Below the pieces are notes generated by a model. It was not told where the DNA came from, did no database searches, and worked only from the letters and a program-made list of their open reading frames with translations. A DNA stretch of 64,000 nt, taken from NCBI RefSeq assembly GCF_019649055.1, contig NW_026570225.1:1302001-1366000 (forward strand). Reading direction: 5' to 3'. This document shows positions 11,581 through 25,200 of the stretch, in pieces. Numbering within the stretch: the first letter of the stretch is position 1; every line of letters begins with the position of its first letter. A program made the translations under genes and the position numbers. Origin of the DNA: Paramacrobiotus metropolitanus (lineage: Eukaryota > Tardigrada > Eutardigrada > Parachela > Macrobiotidae).

Positions 11581-14500
11581 ATGCTGATTAAGGAGTACAG
11601 GATTCCGCTCCCCATGAGCGTGGATGAGTACAGGATAGCGCAGCTGTACATGATACAGGTACCTCTACAAAGTGTAACATGGTCTCCTTTTTTTCCATTC
11701 CGTTGGTCCGATTGTGGCGTATAATGGGAAAGTGGTGTTAAAATTAATGCGAAAAGTGTTAGTAGCCGAAAAAAAAGAAGCGAATGTATTTGTTTATCGA
11801 GATGCAGGAAAAATTGCCTGCGTGAATTGCAGGAATGTGCTTCCTGGTTTATAGTGAATTGATTTTTAAAACTCCTACTTTACAGTGCTTATTTGTTCGT
11901 GGTCAATGATTAATCACTTGCAGAATATTTTGCCAAGTTTCTTTTTGAACAGACTTCGTTTTGACTCAGCCTGACTTGCATTGCTCGAAGTTCATATTAT
12001 TATTGCACGCTTGTACTGTAATAAATAATTATACATAGATGTCACATGGTGCACCACATTTTGCGTTTGTTTTTGTATTGGAAAATGCCGGTTTATTGGT
12101 TGTGTGTATTTGCACCAACATTTCTGTTACCAACAGTGTTTCAAGAAAAAATGTGACGTTAATATGACAGATGCGGATCTAATGAGTCAAATGTTTTTGG
12201 GATTACTTATTGCAGCGCATAACAAATAACAACCGCTGCCCAAGTTAACATTACTACTGTACATTCTGCAGAAAATTCTTAAGTTCGTGTCACATGTTTG
12301 TGACGAACACATGTGGGACAGTTAAAAATTGAAACACTATTTTCAGGATGATGGTGTTGTCGTTCTGACGATTTGGGCTTCTGTATCTTCTTTTCCCGTG
12401 GTGTTTTGACTTCAGAAAGTAGCTCACCTGAGTCTGTACGTCTATACAGGGTGATTCAGTGGAATTATGTAGCGCCTCTTTGTGTTGGCTTGCGCTATGC
12501 AGTATTAACGAGCATGTTTTCTGCCGTTGAAGTAAAATCAGTTGGGTAATATGAAGCTCAATTTTTTTTCGTGTACCAAACGATGTCATCGATTTAAGCG
12601 ACGACGATAATAACGATGTTTGCACGGAGCTTTATGGTTTCTGAGAAAATATTGATATGTCGTTATCGTCAAGAAGTGCGCTATACCCTACCGGCTGCTT
12701 GTTACCTTATTGATTGAACCTTGAAAGCATTATTTTAATGCATGCTTCTCGTGTGGAAAGCATTTTTTCCAGGGTTTTTTATATTTCATGGTTTCTTCTT
12801 GTAATCTCGATTGTGTGGTTGTTTCCTATGTTTCCACTTTCCTGTATGGTATCTTGCTTCTGCGTGCACAGTTACGCGCTAATTAGATCGGTGGTTATAG
12901 ACGAAGCGTAGCTGCAGAACTTGACGCATAAGAAATACAAGTACAGATAATACGTGTACAACACTCGGTCGGATATCGTGATCATTAATACGAGTATTGG
13001 TGATAAAAATTAGAAATTCATTATAATATTGTACTGTAGTTGGATACATGCTGTCTGTACTTTCGGTTGTTGTTATTTCGGCAGCCAAGTGTTCAAAATA
13101 TGGCGCAAATAAGATGCTTTTCATATACATCGTACAGATTCAGACAATTCAAGCTCCCAGTAATTTGTTATCTAACACCGATAGCGCCCAGTGATACAGA
13201 AAAAAGAAGATAAAAAGCTAGACTATTTCGTGTTTGGCCACTAGGAGTATATTATAGACTAGAAGTAGGCAATTAGATTCGCAGTCTCTGCAACTTACAT
13301 TAAATAATATAGCCCACGGAACATGATTTTGCATGTATTGTAATAAATAAGTTGTTGGCAGAAAAAATCTCGGTTGGAATCGGAAGGACGCGACTGCGGC
13401 GTGGAGATCATTGAAAACCATCCGTACGAAGGTGGCCCGGGCGGCAGTGGTCAGTTCACTCGCAAAGTCTACCACATTAACCGCATCCTGCCGGCCTTCC
13501 TGCGCAGTATCCTGCCCAAGCAGTTTTCTCCCCAGGCGCATGAAGAAGCCTGGAATGCCTATCCCTACACGAAGACGCGCTACACGGCGCCCTTTATGGA
13601 GAAATTCTACATTGACATTGAGACCGTCTACCATCCTGATCCCGGCACCCAGGATAATGTCTTTAATTTGTCGGAGGATGAACTGCGTCAGCGCACGGTC
13701 GACCTGGTGGATGTGGTAAAAGATCCGATGCCGGCACACGAATACCTGAAGGAGGAGGATCCCAAGGTATTCGTCTCGGAGAAGACCAAGCGCGGGCCAC
13801 TGAGTGTGCAGTGGCTGGAGGAGTATGTCAGCAATCCCAGGAAAGGCCCGATTATGTGTGCCTATAAACTCTGTCGGGTGGAATTCAAATACTGGGGAGT
13901 GCAAAGCAAAACGGAAAAGTTCATCTATGATGTCGGTAAGCCGTGCTTTCGCTTCATATTTTTCTAGAAGATTACTTTCGGATAGAAAAACGGTTTTCAT
14001 AAAGTTTGAGTAGCGCATTCATATTATACTTAATACCAGAAAGACGAAGGACAATTGCATTTTATTTGGTAAAAACGAGCACTGCTTAGAAAAAAATATG
14101 TATGGGAAATTTTGGTAACACCAGCGGTAACATGTGGCACTACCTGGCACGTGTGACACGACTCACCACAGGACTAACTAAATCTAATCTTTCCTACATA
14201 GATCAGGTTTTCCACCGAAATTGTTACGATTGTGTTAGTTTTTATTTATATAATATTCCTGATCACCAGTTCGTAATTATTATGTTACAAAAGTGCTGCA
14301 AAAGTTGCTGCGAAAACGGATACCAGACCGATTGAATGGCCGTGTAATGCAATGCATTATGCATACATGGTTTTGACTACACGTTCCAGTTCTGTGAACA
14401 GGGCAGGACATTCGTGATAGTGCCGTCAGTTAAAAAAATGAATTCACAAATATCATTTTCCACCTGCTAAAAATAGTATCATGTGCGTAAACGCTCGAGC

Positions 14501-17500
14501 GGGCTTACTCCAGTGTGTTGTGGACTCGTTAAAGATTTGTTTGCCGTAATATTTTAACGATTATTGAAAGACTGATTGCCTTCGGTCTGGCATGTGCAAC
14601 GATTAACCGTGATGGAAATTGGGCAATTTGTTTGTTCGTAATGGTGTACTTTGGTGTATCCGATTAGCGATGAGGAAGACAATGCTCCGAGCTCATCGAC
14701 AAGCCTGGTGTTGGCAAGACGAATACCATGGCCTGACCATCGCCGACATTCGCCGTCTGGAACGGGAAACACAGCTGGCGCTGGCTGCCAAAATGGGCTC
14801 ACAAGGCAAGACTAGTTGTAATCGTTTCTTCGTTAACAGTGGTTTGTGAATTTTGCCGTACTTTTCGGTTCAATTTTGGTGGTTATTCCGCAGTTTTTAG
14901 TGCGACGTAAGTTAACTATTGGAAACTGACAAACTGCCACAATGGGACGTTAAATATTTGTGACCTTAGAAACTTGTTTTAGATGAATTTTTTGAATTTT
15001 GCAAATATTTCATTGGTGATTTGGCACGTATTGGCAGATGAGAATGCTCCTCCGTCAGGTCCGTTGTTAAGTGTATCCACCCCTTCCGTCACCGTGAACA
15101 GCCGCCGCAACAGCACTGTTTTATCAGCTGAATCAGCGCCAGCAGGTAACATCAATAACGGTCCGGTGTTGGAGCGATCACGTAGCGGATCCAAGCAGTC
15201 TTTCCATTCACCAAGTAATTTGACCTTTTTGTACACATTACTTTCGTAGCATATGTAACAGCCTGCTAATCTTTAGCCGGCTCATTCGCCCAGGATAATT
15301 GGGTATTAGAGGGTCTCCGAACTGATCTCGATGACGGATCGGATGATGAATTTTTCGATGCCGCAGGTATTGCTGGAAAATGATCTAGTTATCGTAATTG
15401 AATACCTGAAATATTTCTAGTGTCTGAGCGCTGTTATGTTATGTATTTGCTGTTTGAGAAAGGTTGTGCATGTTTTTCTAGAAACTTTTAATTCGAAGTA
15501 AATAACTGAAAAAGAAACACTAACGATAATTGTAGAAACTTTCAATGAGCCAGAAGAAACCAAAGCCAAGCCACTAGTCAGATGGAGCTCGATGGAGCTA
15601 ACCGAAGACGATGAACCAGTCAGTGCTCAACACAGACAAATTGCCAAAGAAGGTACGGTATTTCGTGATATTGCCAATTTTGAATTGTTCCTGATTATCT
15701 GTTCGTATTGGGAAGAAAATCGAGATGCAAATTATGGAATAGAGGTTTTTGTTTCATATTCAGGGAGTCTCAAACAAACAGTCTCACCGTTCGTTTGCTG
15801 TTTCGCACTTTAAGTGTTAGTATCATTATTATCACATTTTAAAGGTAGAAGTATACATCGATGCAGTTCACATTATTCTGATTGCTCGAATACTCTTATG
15901 AGGCACAGAAATTTACCTGAAACTTACCAATCAAAATATATAAGTAACTATTAAATCAGCGACAAGCCTGTATGCAAAGTGTACTATCAGCTTTCAAAGT
16001 GTGTTAATGTTTTTGGAATGCCAGCTGTCAACATTTACCCACCGTTGCTTACAGACAGTATTTTCTCGGCCAGCTTCAAATCAGATTCCAATCGATTGCG
16101 TCTAGTATTGACACAGCCGCCCCGCTCCCTGCCCGGTGCAGCTGACGCTCAGCCGGCTAGCGGGGAAGCGGAAGTTGTGGAGGAAGTGTGCCGGACGTCG
16201 GTTTTGCTGATAGTCTTCCATGGCGGAAGTATCCTCGACAACGGCAGCACCATTGATCTCACCGGTAATCGGGCCGACATCTCCACCTTCACCTCCTGCA
16301 TCGACACTGTCATTAACGCCCACTACCCGGCACTGCACGGACACGTGCAGGTGAAGAATGTCAGGTGTCCGCCCATCTGCGGCGAAGCCTTGACCGTCTT
16401 ATCCAGGTGTGTTTCCATTCGTTGAACGTTCACGTGATGCAGCAGATTCTAGATGCTGTTTTTTCGCAGTCTGACGCCATATAGTCTGGACTTGCCCTCG
16501 TCCACTTCGGACCCCAGCACCCCCACTGCGGCACAGGATTTTACGCATCTCAGCGCGTTGCCGCTTTTTGCCACATCCAACCCCGCTTACCGGGACATCA
16601 TTACCAAAGTGGTTAAGAAAGCTAATCAGACATATGAGGATTTCCTGAAAACCCCCGAGGGAAAGCATTACAAGGGTCCGGTGTATATCGCTGCGGATGG
16701 TACGGCGGGGTTGCTGGTGTACGATGCCCTGTGTCGGTATGGTACCAATGAAGGCTCACTGTCCAGTCTGTCTTCGGAACGGAACGAGACGACAACCGTG
16801 CCACCGGATACAGCAAAAACAACCGCAACATCGGCTCGACCTTCCCTGCGACCTACCATGCACCCCGCATCACGGAGTTTGTCGAATCCAGGAACGGGAG
16901 TCAGCAGTACCCCTATGGCGATTAACGCCGGCACTGTACCGACCTTTGCACCTTTGAACGATGCGGGACGGTATTTGTCGGCACCGGTGGTGGATAAGAT
17001 TGGAGGGAGGAGAGCCAGTGACAACAGTGACACCAGTATTCGCTTTGAATTTGACGTGGGAGATGTCTTTTTATTCGGATGTCCGTTGGGGTTGGTGCTG
17101 GCGTATCGGAAATGTATGGAAAACGTCGACGATAAATTCGGTACGCTTGGTGTCAAAAACAGGCGCTGTGGTATAAATTGATTACTGTACGAGAGAAACA
17201 ATACCAGTAAATTTGTATTAGCCAGTTTGTAAGTGAAGCGCAACGAGGCACATGCAATATATCTTTGTGTGATGGCAGATTATTTCCTAGTTTAAAAATT
17301 TCTTTCTAGTCGTAGTGCTTTGATATTGGGTTTTAATCAGAACCTGATTTCAGTTGCTGTTTATTTTTTCTGAAGGTCCTCCATTGCGTCCATGGTGTGC
17401 TCAGCTGTTTAACCTGTTCCATCCAACCGATCCATCGGCGCTGCGAATCGAGCCGCTTCTCAGCGCTAAATTCTCCTTTATCAAGCCGGTTTCGGTGCCT

Positions 17501-20500
17501 CGTTATCAGAAATTCCCCCTGGGTGATGGACGATCGTATTATCTGTATGAACACATCCAGAATAGTCGGCATTTATTTGAGGACACACCGCGGCCGGCTT
17601 ATGATCTCAATGAGACGATTAACGATGCCGTTTTCCATCATGATCACTCCCCGTTCTCCCTCAACACCGTCAGCCACAGTAAGTCCCATCCAGTGCAATC
17701 GCTTCCATCTATGGTAATCTCTTAATGGATTTTTTGTACCCATATTAAACCGAGCAGGAAAACCACTTTACGTTTGAGAAGATCAGATGATTTGACCTAA
17801 TGAAACTGTAAAAGGGGATTATTTGAATGGTGTGGATTGCTTTCCTTGAGTTGGTTGTGTTGTACTGAAATTTATAATTATTTAGATATCTGCTAAAAAA
17901 GTAACATATATGGGAGTTCAAACACAAGCTTCATGCTGACGTTTATAATTTTTAGTGAACACCAAAAGCGATGAAAATCAGTTTTAATCGTAGTGTAGTG
18001 GATCGCAACTAGCTATTCTCTGTGATGAATATTAGATTGTACCGATACTTGATAACTATATTAAAAAAGGGACTATGTTTGCTTCTCCTTAAAACTAGCG
18101 GCTTGTTGAGCGTTAGGAAGGTAATGATACAGTGTATGCAAGCATGCCGCGTGATATGATGGCCTGCGTGCGTGGCATTGAAGAAAAATGTACATTTGGT
18201 TGTGTTTTTTTAGTCACGCGAAACTGGTGGGGTTCAAAGCGTATCGATTACGCTTTATATTGTCCCGAGGGAACCAGCCAATTTCCAGTCTGCGCTCTCC
18301 CGCATCTCTTTCACGCCAGTTTCTGGGAATCCCTGGATGTGGTGGCTTTTATCATCCGCCAAGTATGCACTAGTCATGACGTCACGCTTGCCATTTTATC
18401 TCTGCTTCCGCTTGTGCTTTATCAGCAGCGACAGTTTAGCATTTCTTTTTGCTCGCGAAAAATTGTTTATCATAAATTCGGCTTTACTCATGCCTGTAAG
18501 CGTAAGGGTTCCGTTAGCGAAGTTGATAATAATTTTGGAATAAGCACTCTGTAGCATTTATTACCTTGTGCATCATGAGAAAAAAATTCTTAATTTGTTT
18601 CATAGATTTTCCAACCGGATAACATATTCCATTCCGAAGACGATAACGCATTCCGCTTGGGCTTTTCCTCACAACGTCCCACTGAGAAATGGCTCCGTCG
18701 GCGGACCTCGATAAAGCTAAAGGTTAGTTTAATTTTGAATGCATTCCGCGATGGCACGGTGTGTAGAGTATCGTTGGCGGTCATGTTGGTGAGTATCTGG
18801 CATGCTGTTGAAGCGTTTTTGTCAGCTGTGTCTGACGCGAATGCGTGTCGCTGACATTCTCCTTGGCGTAAATAATACACGCGTTAAAGGTCAAACGCCG
18901 GGCTTTCGTGCCTGGTCGGATTACGGTGGTTAAATAAAGTCAGACAGTGTGATCTTCCCACTCAGTGCATATTTATACACAAACTTACTTTTTTTCTAAC
19001 GCTTTTTGTACTAAGAACGTATTCACTGAGGATATTGTAAATAATATTTTGGTCATACATCTTGTAACAACTTGTTTTGCAAGGAATTGTGCTTGAAACT
19101 CTGTAGAATTCCGATTTGCTGGTAATTGTTATCGTTTGACATAATGTGGTTAGTTTTGTTTGATGGCTGGCACGTGACGCACTCTGTCATGTATTTGCGT
19201 CATCATTAATGCAAAAAAAAACGTTAACAGTGTGCTATTTTTGGCGGAAATGTGGCTGGCGGAAGTGCAGTATGGTGACGCTGTCCCTCTAACGTTTCAT
19301 AAAATTTCCAGTTTAATGCGGATGATTGCTCCTTAAAGGGGAGCATCCTCTTTGACGTTTGAATCGTCATGACAATCTTACCCACTAACTAAAGCAGCGG
19401 TCCGGCTTTGACACCGTTTATCTGCTTGAGAATCAACTCGTTAAATAAAGATGCGGGTAGTGAGTGTTAAACGCACAGTGAGTTAGATTGTTGGCCTTTT
19501 CGGAAGTTATCTGAATTCTGAGCAAATGTATAATATGTACGTATTTTTATTGTACGCTTTGGCTATAAGGACGCTTTGATTATAACACGGAAAACGGAAA
19601 CTGAATAACCGCGTTGGGATAATGCGGTTGATCGAGATGCATTGAAAAATGCGGTCACAGACTTAATAATGAATGGTGGAATGGACTAAATTTGACATTT
19701 TTTTAAAGCAGAAATCAAATAAAAGCTAATCGATAATACTGCGTTTGTTATGCAGAATATGCATCCAAATCACCGGGGAAATGATGTGGTCGTGGGTGAG
19801 AACTGCGAGCAGGCGTTGAGTGCGCGCTTCATGTACGGACCATTCGATATGTTGACATTGACCGGTGAAAAGGTGGATGTGTACATCATGACCCAGCCGC
19901 CATCCGGCGAGTGGGTCTTATTTGGCACGGAAATCACATCCAGCCAGGGTCGCGTCACCTTCACTGTGCCGCATGACAAGAAACTCGGACTGGGATTGTA
20001 TCCTGTCAAAATGATTGTCAGGTGGGTTTCTGTGTACTTAACCGAAAATCGATGTTTCATTCAAATGGCACTGATGTGGGAACTCTTGTCAGTATCCAAG
20101 TACCGAAGTTGAAGTACCGTATGGTTGTCAAAAATTATCATAACTTATCACTTCATAGTTCATTCCGTTCAGCAATTTATCTGTTGAAAAATGAATTACA
20201 ACCTAGTTGCAAAAAGCTGCATTTATCGTTCGGAACTTTTAAGTCTTAACCCATGTTCTAATGGGTCGTTAATTTCCTTAATTACCGGTGATGCCGGTCC
20301 TGTTCCTATTTCCTCACCGTCGTTGATCGCAACCTTAAGCTTTCTTAATTCTGCATAGGAGTTTCAGACGGTGTGATGAAGTGTTCATTGTATATTTCGT
20401 TTTTCTGTGTGAAAGTAAGGTTAGGAAGATAGTGTACATACCTAATTATAATTTGGTTATCTTAGCGTTTCGAGCAGAAGATAAATGCATCAGAGCAGTG

Positions 20501-22673
20501 AGAGCAGTAGCAGCAGTACTCTGTATGTGAATATTTTGTGTGTTGGGTGCATATCACGGTTCTATTCATCTGCTTTGCAGAGGTGACCACACATCGGTAG
20601 ACTTCTATTTAGCCATAGTTCCGGCCAAGACCGAATGCATGGTGTTCAGTATCGACGGCTCCTTCACCGCCTCCGTGTCCGTGACCGGGCGCGATCCTAA
20701 AGTCCGTCCGGGCGCAGTGGATATTGTGCGTCACTGGCAGGAATTAGGTATGCATCGTTGGTTTGACTAGGGCGGCAAATAGCCTTAACTAGGATGATCA
20801 AGTCGAATCCCCTTCTTATCGGGACTGACATGACGTGGGGATGTGGGTTGCTTACACAATGTCACTGGCTAGGTTATCTGATTATTTACATCACCGGCCG
20901 GCCGGATATGCAGCATCAGGCGGTGGTTAATTGGCTGGCACATCACAATTTCCCCCATGGAATGGTACAGTTCTGCGACGGTCTGGTGGCCGATCCGCTT
21001 AGACAGAAAACCAACTACCTGCGGGCGCTTATTGAAGAGGTGAGGGTTTTCTGTCATTGTGGTGGTCTGCACTCTTTGGTAATGTCGTCCTGTACAGCTT
21101 GCATGTATCAGTGCGGCGGTAGATTGATGCCAGATGGCTTCGATTACAACGCGATAATCAGTTTGTTTGCTCAGTTATAAAGTTTCTAAAGATTACAAAT
21201 TTCTGTATGAATTACGTTCTTCGCTTATGTTTGTTCAGGTTGTAAATAAGAAGTTTATTAATGCCTTTTTATTGTACGGAATGGCGGCCTCTAGACTCTA
21301 GAATAGGCCCCCGTTATTATTAAATTGATATGGAACGGGTAGACGGAAATTCCTAGGCTACTGTACATGCATATGCTGCTGCACGGCGGTGTGCACGCAT
21401 GCTTTTTCTTTAATACAGACTAACCTACCGAGTAGGAATTTTTCTGATATAAAAATTAAATTGGTCCGGGTGCTATATTCTGAAGTAATTAATACTGTAT
21501 GTGATTCTTTTTATTAAATTTTAAAGGTTGTGCTTTGTTTCTGCGTATTTTATTAACATTTGTCAAGTTTCTTCTGATATACTGTACGAGAAACTAAACT
21601 ATGTAAGCTAAAAAAAGCTAAACTAAACTAACTGACTAAACTGACTAACTAATGGTAAGCTACGTACGGTATTGTACTATCTCGTATTGAGACTACTGAT
21701 TGCTACTACAACTGTTTCAAGATGTGTTTGAACTTTGAAGGCTGGTGTCATCATCCACGCGGCGTACGGATCAAGCAAAGACATCCAGGTGTACGGTGCT
21801 GTTGGACTAAAACCCGATCAAATTTACTGCATTGGAAAGGCATCAAAAAAGCTTCAAGACAGAGCAACGGTATGTTAAGCGTTCACTTGAGTTTCCGACA
21901 ATAACGAAGGATATGTTGACCTTACCGGTGCCGGTACTTATGATTGTTGTCCTTTGAATATTCTGAGAAAACGAAAGGAACTGTGATGAACGCACGTATT
22001 TTTTTCGGAACCTGGAATGATTGTATAAGCTGAGTAATAAGTACAGTTAATATAATGATGTGCCTAAGCAGTGCCTGTATCAGTATGAGTTGCTGCAACG
22101 ACGCTTTGTCAAGGTTGCAAAGCTCTGCATATGCACATGAAGGAGAATCGTGAATTATTATTGAGGTTTTATAGTCAGCAACTTCTTAAGTTCATTTTCT
22201 AAAACTTTGTTTCAAATATTATACAGCGCGTTCAGACGACACGTAAAAAGAAATTTTGTTTTGCATGTGATTAACTTTATCAAATTCCTATATCTGAACA
22301 ATGACTGCAGATGCTGACGGAGGGGTATGCCGCACATCTCAACGCCCTAAGTGTGCCGGGAGGATCCCGACCAGCGCAGGGTAATGGCCGGATGATCATC
22401 CGTCGTGGCAACTTCAGTTTACCGACTCCGTCCAGTGCACCGGAAGTGCGCCGCCATAAGTCCATGCAGAAATCGTTTCGCGGTACTGCCACGGTTGCTA
22501 GCCACCTTCCGCCGGAATCCCCGCCCCCCAGTTCCGGTGGCTCCACTTCTTCCCCCTACACTCCGCGCTTCTCCTTCAAAACCCCGGAAACCTCCCCAAA
22601 AGATGACAGTGTCTCATTGAAAGGCAGCTTAGGTGGTACGACAAAGAGGAAAGGCTTTTTTTCCAGATTTTGA
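11581..22673 (+). CDS. PITPNM: Membrane-associated phosphatidylinositol transfer protein (rdgB/Nir2 class)
   Basis: It exchanges PI and phosphatidic acid between plasma membrane and ER at contact sites, supporting PLC signalling. Exons: 11581-11658, 13362-13935, 14668-14805, 15038-15214, 15277-15366, 15536-15652, 16055-16406, 16470-17140, 17376-17678, 18214-18362, 18606-18722, 19756-20021, 20581-20747, 20873-21039, 21741-21869, 22311-22673. They total 1285 residues (human Nir2 about 1244). The PITP domain spans 1-260 ([20 protein letters not shown] start; GQFTRKVYH with the Thr and Lys of the lipid pocket; [12 protein letters not shown]). A FFAT motif (DDEFFDA, about residue 347) recruits ER VAP. 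A lipase-like [11 protein letters not shown] segment precedes the DDHD domain, which ends around [15 protein letters not shown] and VVAFIIRQ. The LNS2 domain follows ([52 protein letters not shown]). The third intron may use a GC donor. Confidence 0.96.
21596..21655. repeat. CTAAA/CTGACTAA low-complexity tract in a PITPNM intron
   Basis: A run of related short words (GCTAAAAAAAGCTAAACTAAAC, shown in part, and CTGACTAAACTGACTAACTAA) marks a degenerate microsatellite within the intron between the exons ending 21039 and starting 21741. Confidence 0.5.
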
Positions 22674-23507
22674 TGTTATAATTTTTGTTCTCCCATGACG
22701 GTGTGGCCCGGTGATGCTTGTACACTTTGAGATTAGTTCAAATGTAGCGATTTCGTGACATTCCTCAGAGCCCTTTTAATTATCCTATTATGACGTATTC
22801 TGTCACAAATTTTTTATACGGTTGTGCTACCGTAAAAGCTTTTTTGTGTTTTGAAGCCAAAAGAAGTAAAATCAAATTGATGTCGGTTGACACACTTTTG
22901 TTGTTCGTTGCACACTTTCGGTTGACACACTTTTGGGTTTTAAATTTTTAATAGGCTTTTATTCTGCGTGCTTGTAAAAGCACTTGAATTTATTCCTTAT
23001 TAATCAAGGAAGAGCTAGAGTGAGCGAAATCATTCAGTCAAATGAAAAAACTGATGTGGAATGTGAAATGGAAGCGATTTGTGAAATGGATACGGTTTGA
23101 GATTTCCATCAGTTCAAGCAACTGCATGATAATTATGATTTATGATGATATTCATGTATGCCCCACAAATTACAGTTCGTAAAGCAAGGAAGTAGTGCAT
23201 TTCGCAAGGTAAACGGACACTCTTGGCAAAGGAAGCATTCGTGGACAGCAAGAATCGTGAGAGTGCAACTTCCGTGGCCCTGAATGACGTTTAAAACGGT
23301 ATGTTGCGAAATCACAATCCATCGCCTCGAGTAAGGAGTTCTCCAACACCAAGCTGTTGTTTGGGTTGTAAGTAAAGCGTATGAAAGTTTCATGATAAAA
23401 GCTGAGCACGACCGACCAAAGTGATGACTTTTAATCAGTTAGCTCGTCTCCGTTGCACAATTCGACAAATATCCATGACCCGTAAAGAAAACAGTAAAAA
23501 CACGGTA
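22674..23507. other. Convergent spacer between PITPNM and eL18
   Basis: This holds the 3' UTRs of the two convergent genes and no recognisable exon. An 18-bp perfect direct repeat TCGGTTGACACACTTTTG occurs at 22883-22900 and 22918-22935, separated by a diverged CACACTTT unit. The overlapping minus-strand frames near 23133-23409 contradict each other and resemble no known family. Confidence 0.55.
22883..22935. repeat. 18-bp direct repeat pair
   Basis: TCGGTTGACACACTTTTG is repeated exactly after 17 bases, and the intervening sequence contains a partial third unit (GTTGCACACTTT). It lies in the PITPNM 3' flank. It is probably a minor tandem duplication. Confidence 0.7.
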
Positions 23508-24563
23508 TTAAACTTTGAATCCACAAGTCTTGCGACGACCACGAGCCCGTTCGAATTTTCGCCCTTTGCTGATGGTATAGGGCCTGAAAGACAATGCACC
23601 AATGAAAAAATGAAAACAAAAAAACAGAATCAGCGTTGAGTCTTACTTTGCATGGGATTTCGGGACACCAGGTGCCAGACCGAAATGCTTGTACGCTTCA
23701 CGGGAGTGACGCGCGCCTACAACACAACGATGTTATTCTAGACATCAGTAGCTTCTAAACTCAAGACTTCCAACAGTTTTTTTTGTGAACGGATTATAAT
23801 GGTGCTTTTAAATCAATACAACGGACAACTCGTAACATTAACTATGCATTATTACTATTATTATTCAAAGAAAATTATTTTGAGAAGCCGAGTAGCGAAG
23901 GCAGAACTGCCATAAAACCAGTAGAAACTAGGTAAAAGCACTAAATGCCTCACCTTGCAGAAGCTGTGTGTTTTCTCCTCGGGGAGACTTCGTGGCCAGC
24001 TGATCGAAGGTGATGATCTCGCCGCCCGCTTTGAGGATGCGGGCGCGTGCTCGCTCCGTGACTTTGAGAGCGCAGACGCGCAGTTTAGGGATCTCGTGGA
24101 TCCTCACGTCGTCCGTGATGGTCCCCACCACAACCGCGATCTTTTCTTGACGACCGATTCGTTTCATGGAAGAAACCTGTTCGCCATTCGCAATCAGTCT
24201 GCTGAACGCACCAACAGAGGAAAGAACGCGTAGCATACCAGTTTCGACAGCGAGAGCGGCGGTCGGTTCGTGCGCGACATACACAGCCGCTTCAGGATGA
24301 TCTGATTGAATTTGGCTTCTGTGCGGCGGGCCAAGAAACGGTACAGCTAAAATGCGAAAAATCACGCTGTTGTTAGTGGATACGGGATAGGCAATCGTGG
24401 CAACAGTCCGGCGAACCTTAACGAGGAGACGAATGTAGACATCATCGGTCCGCGGGGCTTTACGCACAGCCTTCCGGTCGTTCTTATGGACAATGTCGAT
24501 ACCCTGTTTCCCAAAGAAAAATTTGTGATAAATGGATTACATATATGCCGACAAACTTACCAT
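23508..24563 (-). CDS. RPL18: 60S ribosomal protein eL18
   Basis: A structural protein of the large ribosomal subunit. In transcription order the exons are 24561-24563 (ATG only), 24417-24503, 24239-24346, 23954-24176, 23647-23716 and 23508-23583. They total 188 residues, the same length as human eL18. Diagnostic blocks are [94 protein letters not shown] and [11 protein letters not shown]. The start codon is alone in its coding exon (ATG|GTAAGT), joining GGTATCGACATT to give MGID. An unspliced reading across two introns happens to stay open, which can mislead automatic calls. The gene is divergent from synergin, with 637 bp between starts. Confidence 0.97.
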
Positions 24564-25200
24564 TTTCGATGGTAAAAACGCAGATAAAATAAATTTTCGA
24601 TAAAAATCCTAAGAACTGACAAAACCCCGAATGTGGCTGCTGAGGCTGAATGAGGTCCCGACTAGCAAATCGGACTCGAAGTAGCAGTTCTACTTCATGT
24701 CAGTCTGCAGTGACTCTGCCTGTTTCGGTAGAAGCAGTGTGTTGATGACGTCACCAATCGCAGCACTGTTCTCAAGACTGCTCGAGTCAGATCTGTTTTT
24801 ACTGTTTATGAAGCTGGTTGAATCGTTTGATTAAATACGATTTAAGTCCAGTAAAAATATGAAATCAAAATTTTGTCTATGTAATTGCCATAACCAATAC
24901 ATAAAACATTATTTTTTGTAAAATTTAATTGATGACTGTTAAGTAATTGACGTAATATTACTAAGGATTAAAGCGTTTTTGAAGAACCGCTGTGGCTTTA
25001 AGTTGCGCAGAGGTAGAAGTTTTCTCATTTCTAAGATTTTATGAGAAACACTGAAACAGTGATTCACCTGCACAATGAAAATGTCAAATTCAGATTCGGC
25101 TCATAAAACGAGAGTTGGCTGGATGCTTGCACGATTTTGATTTTTTAGGTTAATCAATTTGGTTTTTGTGCTGAATCAGCCTGGGCCTCAAAAAGGGAAA
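24564..25200. promoter_or_regulatory. Divergent intergenic region between eL18 and synergin
   Basis: 637 bp separate two head-to-head genes, so it must hold promoters for both. The synergin side ends with an acceptor (TTTTTTAG at 25141-25148) followed by in-frame codons before the ATG at 25201. Synergin may therefore have an upstream exon within or beyond this region. No TATA box or shared motif is clear. Confidence 0.4.

Noticed and set aside
23133-23639. Several minus- and plus-strand frames around the eL18 3' end
   Set aside because: Those right of 23508 are shadows of the last two eL18 exons. Those left of it contradict each other and have no similarity.
24640-24720. A tRNA-like stretch with paired segments (CGACTAGCAAATCGG, GAAGTAGCAGTTCTACTTC)
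   Set aside because: It forms hairpins but lacks the B-box GGTTCGANTCC and a consistent cloverleaf, so no tRNA gene is called.
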